Shown here in pieces: positions 52,969 to 61,621 of a DNA stretch of 64,000 bases. This stretch comes from Paenibacillus sp. TCA20 (GTDB lineage Bacteria; Bacillota; Bacilli; Paenibacillales; Paenibacillaceae): assembly GCF_000732325.1 (NCBI RefSeq), contig NZ_BBIW01000008.1, positions 186,001 to 250,000 on the forward strand, written 5' to 3'. The notes under the pieces were generated by a model. That model ran no database searches and was not told the origin of the DNA. It was given only the letters and a program-made list of their open reading frames with translations. Both the position numbers and the translations under genes were made by a program. The stretch's first letter is position 1; every line of letters starts with the position of its first letter.

Positions 52969-54003
52969 TCAAGCCAATTTTGCCTCGGCGATTGTATCGG
53001 CTGCCGCCGCTGTTGTCATGCCGTTCTTACGAGCATACTCGTACAGATGCTTAAGGGTATCAGGTATCTTCTCAACGGCTGCCGCCGCCCCTTGTGCCCC
53101 GGTTCCGGCAAGCTCTGCGCCGGTACTAAGGATTCCACCTGCATTAATGGCATAATCGGGAGCATACAGAATATTTCGCTGCTCCAGCATATCGCACAGC
53201 TGTTCATCAGCTAACTGGTTATTGGCCGCACCGGCAATAATTCCGCAGGACAGCCGGGGAATGCTCAGATGAGTAAGCGTTCCGCCCATCGCGCAGGGAG
53301 CATAGACCTCACAGCTGTGCAGATGAATATCGTCAGATGAGACGGCCAAGGCGTTGAATTCACGTACAGCCCGACTCATTTTGCCTGAATCAATATCAGT
53401 TACGATCAGCTGAGCCCCGGCCTGATGCAGTCGCCTTGCCAAGGCATAACCGACTTTGCCCAGTCCTTGGAGCGCGACGCGGACTCCATTCATATCACTC
53501 AGCCCATATTTATGGGTCAGTGAAGTCTGAATGCCAAGAAATACACCATAGGCCGTCATTTCGGCAGTGAAGTTTCCGGTTGCGCCCAGCGTTCCACTCT
53601 GATCGGTCACATACCGCGTTTCACGATGAATCTGGTCCATATCCTGTGGAGTCGTGCCGAGATCAACCCCGGTAATATACTCTCCGTGCAGTCTCTCTAT
53701 GAATCGGCCGAGTGCAGCAAATGCTTCATCCCGCCTCATGCCCGCATGCTCCATTACTACGGCCTTGCCCCCGCCATAGGGCAATCCAGAAATAGCTGCC
53801 TTATAGGTCATGCCTCTGGCGAGCTTCATGGCATCCTGGGCTGCCTCCTGCTCCGAAGCATACGACCATAAACGGCAGCCACCCAGAGCCGGTCCCAGCT
53901 TGGTGCTGTGCAAGGCGATAACCGCCCTCAGACCACTCTTCTGATCCTGACAAAATACGAGCTGCTCCATCCCCCGGGCCTGCATTGCCTTCCAGAGATC
54001 CAT
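52969..54003 (-). CDS. Leu/Phe/Val dehydrogenase family amino-acid dehydrogenase
   Basis: A 344-residue NAD-dependent dehydrogenase that deaminates a branched-chain or aromatic amino acid to its keto acid. Signatures are ALHSTKLGPALGGCRLW, the catalytic Lys in ISGLPYGGGKAVVM, GVDLGTTPQDMDQI, the NAD-binding VALQGLGKVGYALARRL and YAPDYAINAGGIL. The start MDLWKAMQARG was chosen with GGAGGAGG ten bases upstream; a much longer in-frame extension has no site and unusual composition. It is convergent with the lipoprotein gene, one base between the stops. Confidence 0.88.
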   Translation of the reverse strand: MDLWKAMQARGMEQLVFCQDQKSGLRAVIALHSTKLGPALGGCRLWSYASEQEAAQDAMKLARGMTYKAAISGLPYGGGKAVVMEHAGMRRDEAFAALGRFIERLHGEYITGVDLGTTPQDMDQIHRETRYVTDQSGTLGATGNFTAEMTAYGVFLGIQTSLTHKYGLSDMNGVRVALQGLGKVGYALARRLHQAGAQLIVTDIDSGKMSRAVREFNALAVSSDDIHLHSCEVYAPCAMGGTLTHLSIPRLSCGIIAGAANNQLADEQLCDMLEQRNILYAPDYAINAGGILSTGAELAGTGAQGAAAAVEKIPDTLKHLYEYARKNGMTTAAAADTIAEAKLA

Positions 54004-54247
54004 GGCTGATGCGCCTCCTCCGTTGTTTCTATGTGCACCCTTATATTTGTCTAATATATTCGCATCGTCGCTAGAAGGCGCATGGACAGATGTACTGATT
54101 ATTGGTGCTTCGCAGGAAACGGTTTGTTTCAGTATAATGATACAGGTGTAATACAATTGGATATGCTGTATTTAGGAACATCGGATAAGGCGCCGCATAA
54201 GAAGAGCGTTTTGGGGCTTACAGCTTGGTAGATAGGAGTGTGATGAC

Positions 54248-54763
54248 ATGGGCACAACGTTGCTTTTTATTTTTGCAATCCAGATTGTATACGTATCGGC
54301 TTATACGCTGAGGATGATTCTGACGCTTAAGGGGCAGAAGTATATCGCGGCACTCATCAGTATGGTCGAGATCGTTATTTACGTACTCGGACTAAATCTG
54401 GTGCTTAGTTATTTGGATCAGATTGCAGCTTTGGTCGTATATGCGGTTGGCTACGGGCTGGGTATCTTGATCGGGGCCTGGATTGAGGAGAAGATCGCTC
54501 TTGGCTATGTAACGGTCAAAGTGATCTGTGACCAGGCAAGAGGAACGATTGTAACCACGCTTAGAGAAAAAGGCTACGGTGTTACCTCATGGCTCGGCAA
54601 TGGACGGGATGGGGACCGGCTCGTCATGGAAATACTGGCAAAGCGTAAAAATCAGAAGAAGCTATACCAGTCCATTCTGGAGCTTGATCCCAAAGCCTTT
54701 ATTATCACGGTGGAGCCCAAGCAGTTCCATGGCGGCTTCTGGACAAGATCCATTAAGCGATAA
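54248..54763 (+). CDS. UPF0316/DUF2179 membrane protein (YebE type)
   Basis: A 171-residue protein with three transmembrane helices in the first 85 residues and a C-terminal DUF2179 domain (GYVTVKVICDQARGTIVTTL, YQSILELDPKAFIITVEPKQ), as in the UPF0316 family of unknown function. AGGAG lies before the ATG. The DUF2179 fold is also found in YitT-type transporters. Single gene. Confidence 0.88.
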   Translation: MGTTLLFIFAIQIVYVSAYTLRMILTLKGQKYIAALISMVEIVIYVLGLNLVLSYLDQIAALVVYAVGYGLGILIGAWIEEKIALGYVTVKVICDQARGTIVTTLREKGYGVTSWLGNGRDGDRLVMEILAKRKNQKKLYQSILELDPKAFIITVEPKQFHGGFWTRSIKR

Positions 54764-54872
54764 AGAGCTCATTTTATCTATAATGATATAGAAATATGAG
54801 CTGAAGATTGTAGGAGCATAACAAGCATAAGAGCTTAAAGCGTTCAAGAGGTATAGAACATCTAAATTTTAT

Positions 54873-54915
54873 GAGCCTGGCGAGCACCTTAGCGGTGTGA
54901 GCAGGCTCTTTTTTT
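54873..54915 (+). terminator. intrinsic terminator of the UPF0316 gene
   Basis: GAGCCTG...CAGGCTC enclosing GAGCACC/GGTGTGAGC pairing, then T7. It lies 110 bases after the stop. Confidence 0.8.
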
Positions 54916-55052
54916 ATTACAGAGCATGTGAAGAAATGATTATTGTGCTGCTGTAGGAGTACATTACCTAGCTCACAGCTGTTCTGCTGATTATTGATGT
55001 AATCGCTTGCAGAGGTTAAATTGAGAGCAATTCGAAACAGAGGAGGCAAGAA

Positions 55053-56489
55053 ATGATGAAAAGAAAGCACAAACCTTGGAGGACCCTGTTTGCAGCGGTA
55101 ATTAGTCTCGCGCTGGTCATAACGGTTGTTCCTCTACAACAGTCGGCTGCAGCTGGAAATGCAGATTATAATCTGACAGGCTTCTCGGCCGGGAATACGG
55201 GAGGGGGGATTGTCAGCGAGACCGACACAGCGAAATATCGAAAAGTTTATAATGCGACAGAACTGGCGGCCGCATTAAAGAAAGGGTCGGGCGTCAAGGT
55301 AGTGGAGATTATGAACGATCTTGATTTGGGCTGGAACGAGCTCCCTGCTACGGCTCAGAAATCACCTTTTGCCGAGCACAATGATGCCCTAACCCATCCT
55401 GTACTGAAGCAGACGGGCGTCAGCAAGCTGACGATTGACGGCTTTAATGGGCTTACGATCTTCTCTGCGAACGGAGCTACAATCAAGCATGCAGCGATCA
55501 GCGTGAAGCGCAGCCAGAATGTGATCATTCGAAATCTTGAATTCGATGAGCTGTGGGAGTGGGATGAATCCTCCAAGGGAGATTACGACAAGAATGACTG
55601 GGATTACATTACCCTTGAGGAGACCAGTAAAGTGTGGATTGACCACTGTACGTTTCATAAAGCCTATGATGGACTCGTCGATGCGAAAAAAGGAACAAAT
55701 GGTGTCACGATCTCATGGTCTGTATTCAAGGGCGATGACAGAAGTGCAAACAGCTGGGTCACACAGCAGATCAATGAACTGGAAGCAAACCGCTCCTCCT
55801 ATCCGATGTACAACTATTTACGCAGTAGTGCGGTAGGTCTAAGCAAGGATGATATTATTGCAATTGCAGCTTCTCAGAAAAAAGGACATCTCGTCGGCTC
55901 GACTTCCTTTGACTCGGGCAATCCAAGTCTGTCGATAACCCTGCATCATAATTACTACAAGGATATTCAAGATCGCTTGCCGCGCCTCCGGGGCGGAAAC
56001 GCACATGCCTATAACATCATCATGGACAGTGGAGATGCAAGACTGGCCAAGCAGCGAATTACACCGGCGATGGCTGCCGCTATTTCATCCAAAGGCTATA
56101 AGTTTGATGTAACGAGCAATGGCGCCATCTCAACCGAGGGAGGGACTGTCCTCGTTGAGAAATCAAGCATCATCGGCATTCAGTATCCGATGCGCAACAA
56201 TCAGACGGACCCATCCGATGCTTCGTACACCGGTAAGATTCGTGCCGTGGATACGATGTATTCCCTCGACGGTTCCTCATTCCGGGGCAGCAGTGATACA
56301 GCAGGGAGTCCGCTTGCACCTGTCCCTGCGACCATCATTCCGTTTAGCTGGAGCGGTATAAGCTCGCTGCCTTACAGCTACACGATGGAGGATCCTTCGA
56401 CACTCCAATCGAGGCTTACGGGAACGGCAGGAGCGGGAGCAGGCAAGCTGAGCTGGAGCAAGGATAATTGGCTGAAGATTACGTATTAA
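55053..56489 (+). CDS. secreted pectate lyase, PL1
   Basis: A 478-residue calcium-dependent lyase that cleaves polygalacturonate. The signal peptide is at residues 1-33 (basic start, hydrophobic core, AAA-GNA cleavage). The parallel beta-helix core carries VWIDHCTFHKAYDGLVD (about 193-209) and the catalytic Arg motif DIQDRLPRLRGG (about 304-315). GGAGG precedes two adjacent ATG codons. It complements the rhamnogalacturonan enzyme of the same window, although the two are 36 kb apart. Confidence 0.93.
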   Translation: MMKRKHKPWRTLFAAVISLALVITVVPLQQSAAAGNADYNLTGFSAGNTGGGIVSETDTAKYRKVYNATELAAALKKGSGVKVVEIMNDLDLGWNELPATAQKSPFAEHNDALTHPVLKQTGVSKLTIDGFNGLTIFSANGATIKHAAISVKRSQNVIIRNLEFDELWEWDESSKGDYDKNDWDYITLEETSKVWIDHCTFHKAYDGLVDAKKGTNGVTISWSVFKGDDRSANSWVTQQINELEANRSSYPMYNYLRSSAVGLSKDDIIAIAASQKKGHLVGSTSFDSGNPSLSITLHHNYYKDIQDRLPRLRGGNAHAYNIIMDSGDARLAKQRITPAMAAAISSKGYKFDVTSNGAISTEGGTVLVEKSSIIGIQYPMRNNQTDPSDASYTGKIRAVDTMYSLDGSSFRGSSDTAGSPLAPVPATIIPFSWSGISSLPYSYTMEDPSTLQSRLTGTAGAGAGKLSWSKDNWLKITY

Positions 56490-56523
56490 ATGTTCTGATT
56501 CGCCTTATTTATTGACAACATAC

Positions 56524-56568
56524 AGCCCGGTGAGCATCGTCCGTACAGAGCTTACCGGGCTATTTCTA
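56524..56568 (+). terminator. intrinsic terminator of the pectate lyase gene
   Basis: AGCCCGGTGAGC pairs with GCTTACCGGGCT, followed by ATTTCTATT; the T run is interrupted. Confidence 0.75.
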
Positions 56569-56677
56569 TTAAGTTATACATACGCTTAATACGGAGATGA
56601 CAGTCACTTATAACAATTATCGTAATATGGAATTTGAGACTATGGAATTCGATAAGTTTGAAAAGGAGGGTGTATAG

Positions 56678-57448
56678 ATGAAAATTGAGCAACTGGAATC
56701 CGCAGCAGGTATCGTCGTTGCAGGACATCGCGGTTATAAATCAGCTTACCCGGAGAATACACTGCTATCCTTCAAGCGTGCCATGGAAGTAGGCTGCCAC
56801 ATGGTGGAGTTTGATCTGCGTATGTCGAAGGACCGAGAGGTCGTCGTTATTCATGATACAACAGTAGACCGCACGACGAATGGCAGCGGTGAGGTAAGGG
56901 AGAAGACACTCGCAGAGCTGAAGGAGCTGGATGCGGGAGGCTGGTTCGCACCGGAGTTTGAAGGCCTTAAAATCCCTACATTTCAAGAGCTGTGCCAGCT
57001 GCTTGCTGGATATCCGGACATATTGCTGAATGTGGAGATCAAATCCAGCCCGGATGCGAAGGATACGGCTGATGCTGCTGTAGAGCTGCTGCATGAGCAT
57101 AGACTGTACGAGAGATGTGTCTTCACCTGCTTTGATGCTGAAATTACCGCTTACCTCTATGATCACTATGGGGCAAAGACTCAGGGGTTCAAGGCGGAGG
57201 TCATGCGTAATTTCGTAACGGGTGAGGACGGCACCTACTCCAAAATGTGGGCCATCGGCATAGAGATGTCGCTTCTTAATCGGGAGGATGTACAAGCCTT
57301 CCGGGATAGGGGGCTGCAGGTGTGGAGCTACTGTCCGGACACAAGTGACAGCGTCCTGTATGCGGTCGGCTGCGGAACACCGATCATGACCTGTAATGAC
57401 CCGCTTCCTGCACTGCGCATTAAACAGCAGCTCGAGGGTACAGTTTAA
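56678..57448 (+). CDS. glycerophosphodiester phosphodiesterase
   Basis: A 256-residue TIM-barrel enzyme that splits glycerophosphodiesters into glycerol 3-phosphate and an alcohol. Catalytic and metal motifs are VVAGHRGYKSAYPENTLLSF (His, Arg, Glu), MVEFDLRMSKDREVVVIHDT and LLNVEIKSSP. There is no signal peptide, so it is cytoplasmic (UgpQ-like). GGAGG precedes the ATG. After the stop, GCTGTGGTATG and CATGCCACAGC (about 57461-57531) could form a long weak hairpin. Confidence 0.92.
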   Translation: MKIEQLESAAGIVVAGHRGYKSAYPENTLLSFKRAMEVGCHMVEFDLRMSKDREVVVIHDTTVDRTTNGSGEVREKTLAELKELDAGGWFAPEFEGLKIPTFQELCQLLAGYPDILLNVEIKSSPDAKDTADAAVELLHEHRLYERCVFTCFDAEITAYLYDHYGAKTQGFKAEVMRNFVTGEDGTYSKMWAIGIEMSLLNREDVQAFRDRGLQVWSYCPDTSDSVLYAVGCGTPIMTCNDPLPALRIKQQLEGTV

Positions 57449-57662
57449 AAAAATGCCAATTGCTGTGGTATGACGATGCCTGATTCCGGGTATAAATGAA
57501 TAGGCGGAGAAATGGCAGAGGCATGCCACAGCTTACTTATTTAAGAGGGTGCACTACGTCAAGAAATAATGGACACATCATTTAGTTTGGTAAATAAAGT
57601 AATTTTTTCTTAATTTCTATTGCGTTATTGATTTGAATATGGTAATGTATACGAAACGGTGT

Positions 57663-57726
57663 AATTCACATTTTGGAAAGAGCTTCATTTCGAAATGGCA
57701 CTTTTCCCAATATGTGAATTTTTTTT
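57663..57726 (+). promoter_or_regulatory. 58-base symmetric hairpin plus T8 in the leader of the cold shock gene
   Basis: Bases 57663-57720 form an exactly symmetric inverted repeat centred on TTTCGAAA: 25 of 29 positions pair (two G-U, four mismatches). It is followed at once by eight T and lies 45 bases before the cold shock start. It could be a terminator of upstream transcription, an attenuator, or a temperature-sensitive leader of the cold shock gene. Confidence 0.65.
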
Positions 57727-57771
57727 ATGAAAATAACCATATTAATATAAGAGTAAAGGAGAATGACCCTA

Positions 57772-57975
57772 ATGCAAACAGGTACAGTTAAATGGTTTAA
57801 CGCAGAGAAAGGCTTCGGTTTCATCGAAGTTGAAGGCGGAAGCGACGTTTTCGTACATTTCAGCGCAATCACTGGCGAAGGTTTCAAAACCCTCGACGAA
57901 GGACAACGCGTTGAATTCAACGTGGTAGAAGGAAACCGCGGACCACAAGCAGAGAACGTAGTAAAAGTATACTAA
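57772..57975 (+). CDS. csp: cold shock protein, CspA family
   Basis: A 67-residue single cold shock domain that binds single-stranded RNA and DNA. RNP1 is KGFGFIEV and RNP2 is VFVHFSAI. The start MQTGTVKWF matches the family. AAAGGAG lies about ten bases upstream; an ATG three codons earlier overlaps the spacer. Codon use is strongly biased (GAA, CGT/CGC, AAC, GTA), as in highly expressed genes. It is followed by the cold-inducible ydjO gene and preceded by a large leader hairpin. Confidence 0.95.
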   Translation: MQTGTVKWFNAEKGFGFIEVEGGSDVFVHFSAITGEGFKTLDEGQRVEFNVVEGNRGPQAENVVKVY

Positions 57976-57986
57976 GCCGACCTGCT

Positions 57987-58027
57987 AAACTGCCTTTAAC
58001 TGACAAGTTGAAGGCAGTTCTTGTTTT
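57987..58027 (+). terminator. intrinsic terminator of the cold shock gene
   Basis: AACTGCCTT pairs with AAGGCAGTT, followed by CTTGTTTT. Confidence 0.8.
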
Positions 58028-58098
58028 CACTCCAAAATAGCGAATGCGGGATAGACGGAAGTAGCCGTTTATTTGCGTAGATAGGAGGGGAAGTATTC

Positions 58099-58314
58099 AT
58101 GTACAGACGTCAAGTAACAGAGGAAATCCCCGAGGAAAACACAAAAGTGTGGTCATGCACCAGCGATGACTGCAAAGGCTGGATGCGGGACGACTTTACG
58201 TTCGAGAGCGAACCAAGCTGCAGTCTATGTTCCTCGCCAATGGAGCGGCAGATGAGAATGCTGCCTGTACTCTCCAACGCAACCAGTGATTTGAAAGCAA
58301 TGAAAAAAGGTTAG
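58099..58314 (+). CDS. ydjO: cold-inducible YdjO-family protein
   Basis: A 71-residue protein with two CxxC-type pairs (WSCTSDDCKGWMRDDF and EPSCSLCSSPM) forming a probable zinc ribbon, and the family's MRMLPVLSN ending. AGGAGGGG precedes the ATG. In B. subtilis YdjO is described as cold-inducible, which fits its place right after a cold shock gene. The molecular function is unknown. Confidence 0.88.
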   Translation: MYRRQVTEEIPEENTKVWSCTSDDCKGWMRDDFTFESEPSCSLCSSPMERQMRMLPVLSNATSDLKAMKKG

Positions 58315-58374
58315 TTTTTTGTATGTTTGTTGATGCAAAATGGAATACAAGAAATAGCATAGCTCTGTAAGTGT

Positions 58375-58418
58375 ACCGCGATAAGGTAAGGATACTCCTT
58401 CCCCTATGGCGGTTTTTT
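58375..58418 (+). terminator. intrinsic terminator of ydjO
   Basis: ACCGC...GCGGT outer stem with inner AAGGA/TCCTT pairing and T6. Confidence 0.8.
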
Positions 58419-58464
58419 CATGCTATATTTATCGATATAAGACAACGATAAGGGGAGAAGGTTA

Positions 58465-59196
58465 TTGGACAAGGTTGGACTCGTAATGCGCAAAATTCAA
58501 TTTGCCGAAGCGCAGGGACCCCGGGTTTTTGCAGACAGGCTGCAGAGTATCGGACGGGAGCTGGGTGTCGAGATCGTGTTTATATCGCCGGAGCGGCATG
58601 TCAGCGGATATGACTGGGTGCAAGGCTATGAGCATGAAAAGGGGGATCTGGTTAATTACGATATCGTACTGGATCAGATCTATTCTCAGAATATAGAGCA
58701 TGTAATTTATACGGTATCCGGCTTTACTTTTCTAAAGATGTTTCTCGATAAGAGCGTGCTGTTCCCGCACAGCTTCCCCGATCCAGCGCTGACCGGCTAT
58801 GAGATGATGAAGCCGTTCTATTCGATTGTGGATAAGGCGATCGTGCAGACGGAGTTTTTGAAGAGAGAGATGAGCTCAAATTACGGTGTTCAGGACATTA
58901 CCGTTATCCCCATCGGGTTCGATGAAGAGCTGGCGAAGAAGCATTATGATCCGTCCGCCGTCGTGGATAACCGGGTCATGTGGATTGGCCGGGATGAGGC
59001 GAACCGCAGGCCGGATCTCGTGCTGGAATATGCAAGACAGAATCCGGACAAGGAGGTCTTCATGGTATTCGGTGGACGCCGGTATGAGGAGAGCATGAAG
59101 AAGTATGATATTCCGGATAATATTCAGCTTCGCTTTGCTCTGACACAAGATGAGGTATTCGAGCTGATGAACCTCCTATGGTGTAGAAGACCCTGA
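58465..59196 (+). pseudogene. truncated glycosyltransferase-like gene
   Basis: A TTG start with GGGGAG upstream opens a 243-residue frame. Residues 1-235 look like the N-terminal half and linker of a GT-B (family 4-like) glycosyltransferase (VIYTVSGFTFLKMFLDKSV, VMWIGRDEANRRPDLVLEYA, ALTQDEVFELMN). The nucleotide-sugar-binding C-terminal half is missing: after VFELMN come only LLWCRRP and a stop. The following 170 bases contain out-of-frame coding-like scraps. It is most likely a decayed gene after a deletion; a short functional protein is less likely. Confidence 0.65.
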
Positions 59197-59366
59197 CCTT
59201 AGCCGCATAGGACCTCGCGATGGGTCAGCCAATGCTGGGTATAGCTATCCATATTTAACATATAAAATCCTCCTATTAGATCTTCTCCGTAGAAGATGTT
59301 AACGATTTATGTCTGAAATTGCAAACGTATCTGAATGAAGTCATTTGTGTGTGGGAGAAGCTATGA
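59171..59366 (+). other. out-of-frame coding remnants after the truncated glycosyltransferase
   Basis: In the +1 frame 59171-59290 reads GVEDPDLSRIGPRDGSANAG and on to YSYPYLTYK. In the +2 frame, up to TGA at 59364-59366, it reads EDVNDLCLKLQTYLNEVICV. Both are protein-like but belong to no frame with a start or ribosome site. They are probably the broken tail of this or another gene. Confidence 0.4.
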
Positions 59367-59461
59367 AGCATAAGTTATTTTTCGCTTGCAGGTCGTGACG
59401 CTATAATGGTTCAATAAGGAATGATGACAACATGAACAAGACAGGTGAGGGGGAACTACAT

Positions 59462-60409
59462 ATGAAGAAAGTCATTATTGATACGGATACCGCCGGTGAT
59501 GACACGATTGCGATCCTGACGGCTCTCCATTATTTTGACGTGCAGGGAATTACGATTACAGGCGGTAATGTGGAATTTAACCAAGAGGTCGAGAATGCGC
59601 TGTACACGGTTCAGGTTGCGGGCAAAGGCGGACAAGTACCTGTGTACAAAGGGTATGAACGGCCAATGCTTACCCTTGGTTCAGGGCAGCACCGTTATGT
59701 CGATGATGTTCATGGAGATGACGGAATGGGAGGGGCTCATTTTCCATTAGCAGATCAGCGCCCTGAGTCAGGACATGCGGTAGATTATATCATTGAAACA
59801 GTGCACGCGAATCCGGGACAGATTCATCTTCTTGCCATTGCGCCGCTGACCAATATTGCGATGGCTATCCAAAAGGACCCGAGTATTGCATCCTTAATCC
59901 CTCATATCTATATTATGGGCGGAGCCAACAATTCGCTGGGGAACATCACACCGGCGGCTGAGTACAACTTCTACACAGATCCGGAAGCAGCTCAAATCGT
60001 GCTGCATTCCGGTATTCCCATGACCATGGTAGGCTGGGAGATGTGTACTCGCTATTCCATCATGGATGATCAGGATCATGAAGAGATTGCGGCACTGGGT
60101 ACTGCCGGGGCTCAATTTTTTATCGATATCAACAAGGTCGTTATGCAGTTCAATAAGTCAGTACACAGGCTTCCTGGGACAACACACCCGGATACACTCC
60201 TAATGGCTGCTGCAGCAGAAGAATCAATAATGACAAGAACAGGTCAATACTTTGTAGATGTTGAAGTGGGCGGTCAGTATACCAGAGGGTATAGTGTCGT
60301 TGATATTAATGGACGTCTGGGACAGGCACCGAATGTACGTGTATGTGAAGAGATCGATCGTGAAGCCTTCAAGCGAATGCTGCTTGATGTGCTCTCATCC
60401 ATTAAATAA
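59462..60409 (+). CDS. nucleoside hydrolase (IUNH family)
   Basis: A 315-residue ribonucleoside N-glycosidase for salvage of purine or pyrimidine bases. The calcium-binding DxDxxxDD motif is VIIDTDTAGDDTIAIL at residues 4-19. VHGDDGMGGA follows, then LLAIAPLTNIA, IYIMGGANNSLGN and the substrate-site AEYNFYTDPEAAQIV. The start MKKVII follows GAGGGGG by eight bases. An ATG ten codons earlier is less likely. Single gene with a following hairpin. Confidence 0.92.
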   Translation: MKKVIIDTDTAGDDTIAILTALHYFDVQGITITGGNVEFNQEVENALYTVQVAGKGGQVPVYKGYERPMLTLGSGQHRYVDDVHGDDGMGGAHFPLADQRPESGHAVDYIIETVHANPGQIHLLAIAPLTNIAMAIQKDPSIASLIPHIYIMGGANNSLGNITPAAEYNFYTDPEAAQIVLHSGIPMTMVGWEMCTRYSIMDDQDHEEIAALGTAGAQFFIDINKVVMQFNKSVHRLPGTTHPDTLLMAAAAEESIMTRTGQYFVDVEVGGQYTRGYSVVDINGRLGQAPNVRVCEEIDREAFKRMLLDVLSSIK

Positions 60410-60422
60410 ACAAATAGGTGAC

Positions 60423-60474
60423 CAGCAGGAAGAGGTTTCTCTAGCTTTTTTAGAAGGAGCCTCTTCTTTTGCTG
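60423..60474 (+). terminator. intrinsic terminator of the nucleoside hydrolase gene
   Basis: CAGCAGGAAGAGG pairs with CCTCTTCTTTTGCTG around a T-rich loop. The 200 bases from here to lspA hold no gene I can support. Confidence 0.65.
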
Positions 60475-60675
60475 TGAGCACAATCAGGTGTGCAGAATTT
60501 GGATTTGCATAGACCGGCTGTGTTACAGTGAAGTAGATAAGAATAGAAGCAGTCAGCTAACACGCAAATACATAACGATTAGGAGTAAGAGGCGCGGATT
60601 GCAGTATAAACGTAGTTTGAAGTTTTTATTTCCGGTTATAGATATGGAGCAGCAGATGAGGAGAAGGAGGAAATA

Positions 60676-61143
60676 ATGCTATTTTATATTACGGCGATCG
60701 TTATATTGATTATAGACCAGGCTAGCAAGCTATGGGTTCGAGAGCATATGGACATTGGCGAAGTGATTCCTGTCGGCAGTATTGTCCAGCAATTAGAGCA
60801 CTATGAGAACTCGGGGATGGCATTTAGCCTGTTCCAGGGGTATGCACGATTATTTGGCATCGTTGCGCTTGTGTTTATCGTACTTATTCTGTACTACAGG
60901 CACAAGGGAGAGATTCAAGGCCGGGTGATGAACATGGGGGCAGGCTTTCTGGTCGGCGGCGCGGCGGGGAACATGGTAGATCGATTCTTCCGAGGCACGG
61001 TGACCGATTTTCTTAAATTTTCGGAAGAAGGCGGAATACTGAATTTCGCAGATATCGCTTTGAATGTTGGTGTACTGCTGTTTATCGCAGGAGCCGGACT
61101 TAGCTGGCTGAGATCCTGGAGGGTGCGCCGCTCGCATTTTTGA
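60676..61143 (+). CDS. lspA: lipoprotein signal peptidase (signal peptidase II)
   Basis: A 155-residue integral membrane aspartic protease that removes prolipoprotein signal peptides. It has four helices. The catalytic Asp are about 102 (GNMVDRFFRGTVTDF) and 126 (ILNFADIALNVG), and NSGMAFSLFQ is present. AAGGAGG lies six bases before the ATG. It stands alone instead of upstream of a pseudouridine synthase (rluD-like) gene and the pyr operon as in B. subtilis, so it may be a second lspA. The 115-bp repeat array begins right after its stop. Confidence 0.92.
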   Translation: MLFYITAIVILIIDQASKLWVREHMDIGEVIPVGSIVQQLEHYENSGMAFSLFQGYARLFGIVALVFIVLILYYRHKGEIQGRVMNMGAGFLVGGAAGNMVDRFFRGTVTDFLKFSEEGGILNFADIALNVGVLLFIAGAGLSWLRSWRVRRSHF

Positions 61144-61149
61144 GCCCTG

Positions 61150-61491
61150 CACCCACACAGGCGTCTGCGAGCAGCCCCACAAGCCTTGCCCCGCAGAGAG
61201 GTTTTTGGATGTAGAACGACTTTTGCCGCAGGCAACCGGAGAGATACAGCCAAAACACCGAACCCGCACAAGCCTTCCCCGAGCAGCCCCCGCAAGTCTT
61301 CCCTCTGCAGAGTAGGTTTTGGATGTAGAACGACTTTTGCCGGAGGCAACCGGAGAGATACAGCCAAAACACCGCTCGCCCACACAAGACTTCCCTGAGC
61401 AGCTCAAGCCAAGCCTTCCCTCTCCAGAGAGGTTTTTGGATGTAGAACGACTTTTGCCATAGGCAACCGGAGAGATACAGCCAAAACACCG
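61150..61491 (+). repeat. three tandem ~115-bp units, each ending in the GAACGAC hairpin element
   Basis: Units run roughly 61150-61260, 61261-61374 and 61375-61491. Each has a C-rich front part with CACAAG-CTTCCC and GAGCAGC strings, then CAGAG, then a nearly identical 60-base element (61201-61260, 61315-61374, 61432-61491). In each, GTTTTTGGATGTA pairs with TACAGCCAAAAC, and an inner TTGCC/GGCAA stem holds a variable three-base loop (GCA, GGA, ATA). GAACGAC and CCGGAGAGA are invariant. No T run follows the elements. Open frames across the array on the minus strand are by-products of the repetition. Confidence 0.85.
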
Positions 61492-61523
61492 AACCCCAAA
61501 TACCGAACCCAAAAATTTTCCGA

Positions 61524-61551
61524 TTACAACTCCGCAGATTTGGTGTATAAT
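61524..61551 (+). promoter_or_regulatory. SigA-type promoter of menA
   Basis: TTACAA, a 16-base spacer and a perfect TATAAT, about 70 bases before the menA start. Confidence 0.55.
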
Positions 61552-61559
61552 CAAACATT

Positions 61560-61577
61560 GTGTGAACGTTGTCACAA
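61560..61577. promoter_or_regulatory. Rex-like operator upstream of menA
   Basis: GTGTGAACGTTGTCACAA fits TTGTGAANNNNTTCACAA at 12 of 14 positions and sits just downstream of the -10 box. It parallels the site before yjlC-ndh. Confidence 0.5.
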
Positions 61578-61621
61578 AGTGTTGAGATTATTGTCATATT
61601 AGGAGGCTCAAAAAATACATC

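Noticed and set aside
60850..61597. Long minus-strand open frames across the 61 kb repeats with repeated SGCLRQKSFYIQ-like segments
   Set aside because: The repeated peptides simply mirror the tandem DNA repeat, occur in more than one frame, overlap lspA antisense, and have no ribosome site.
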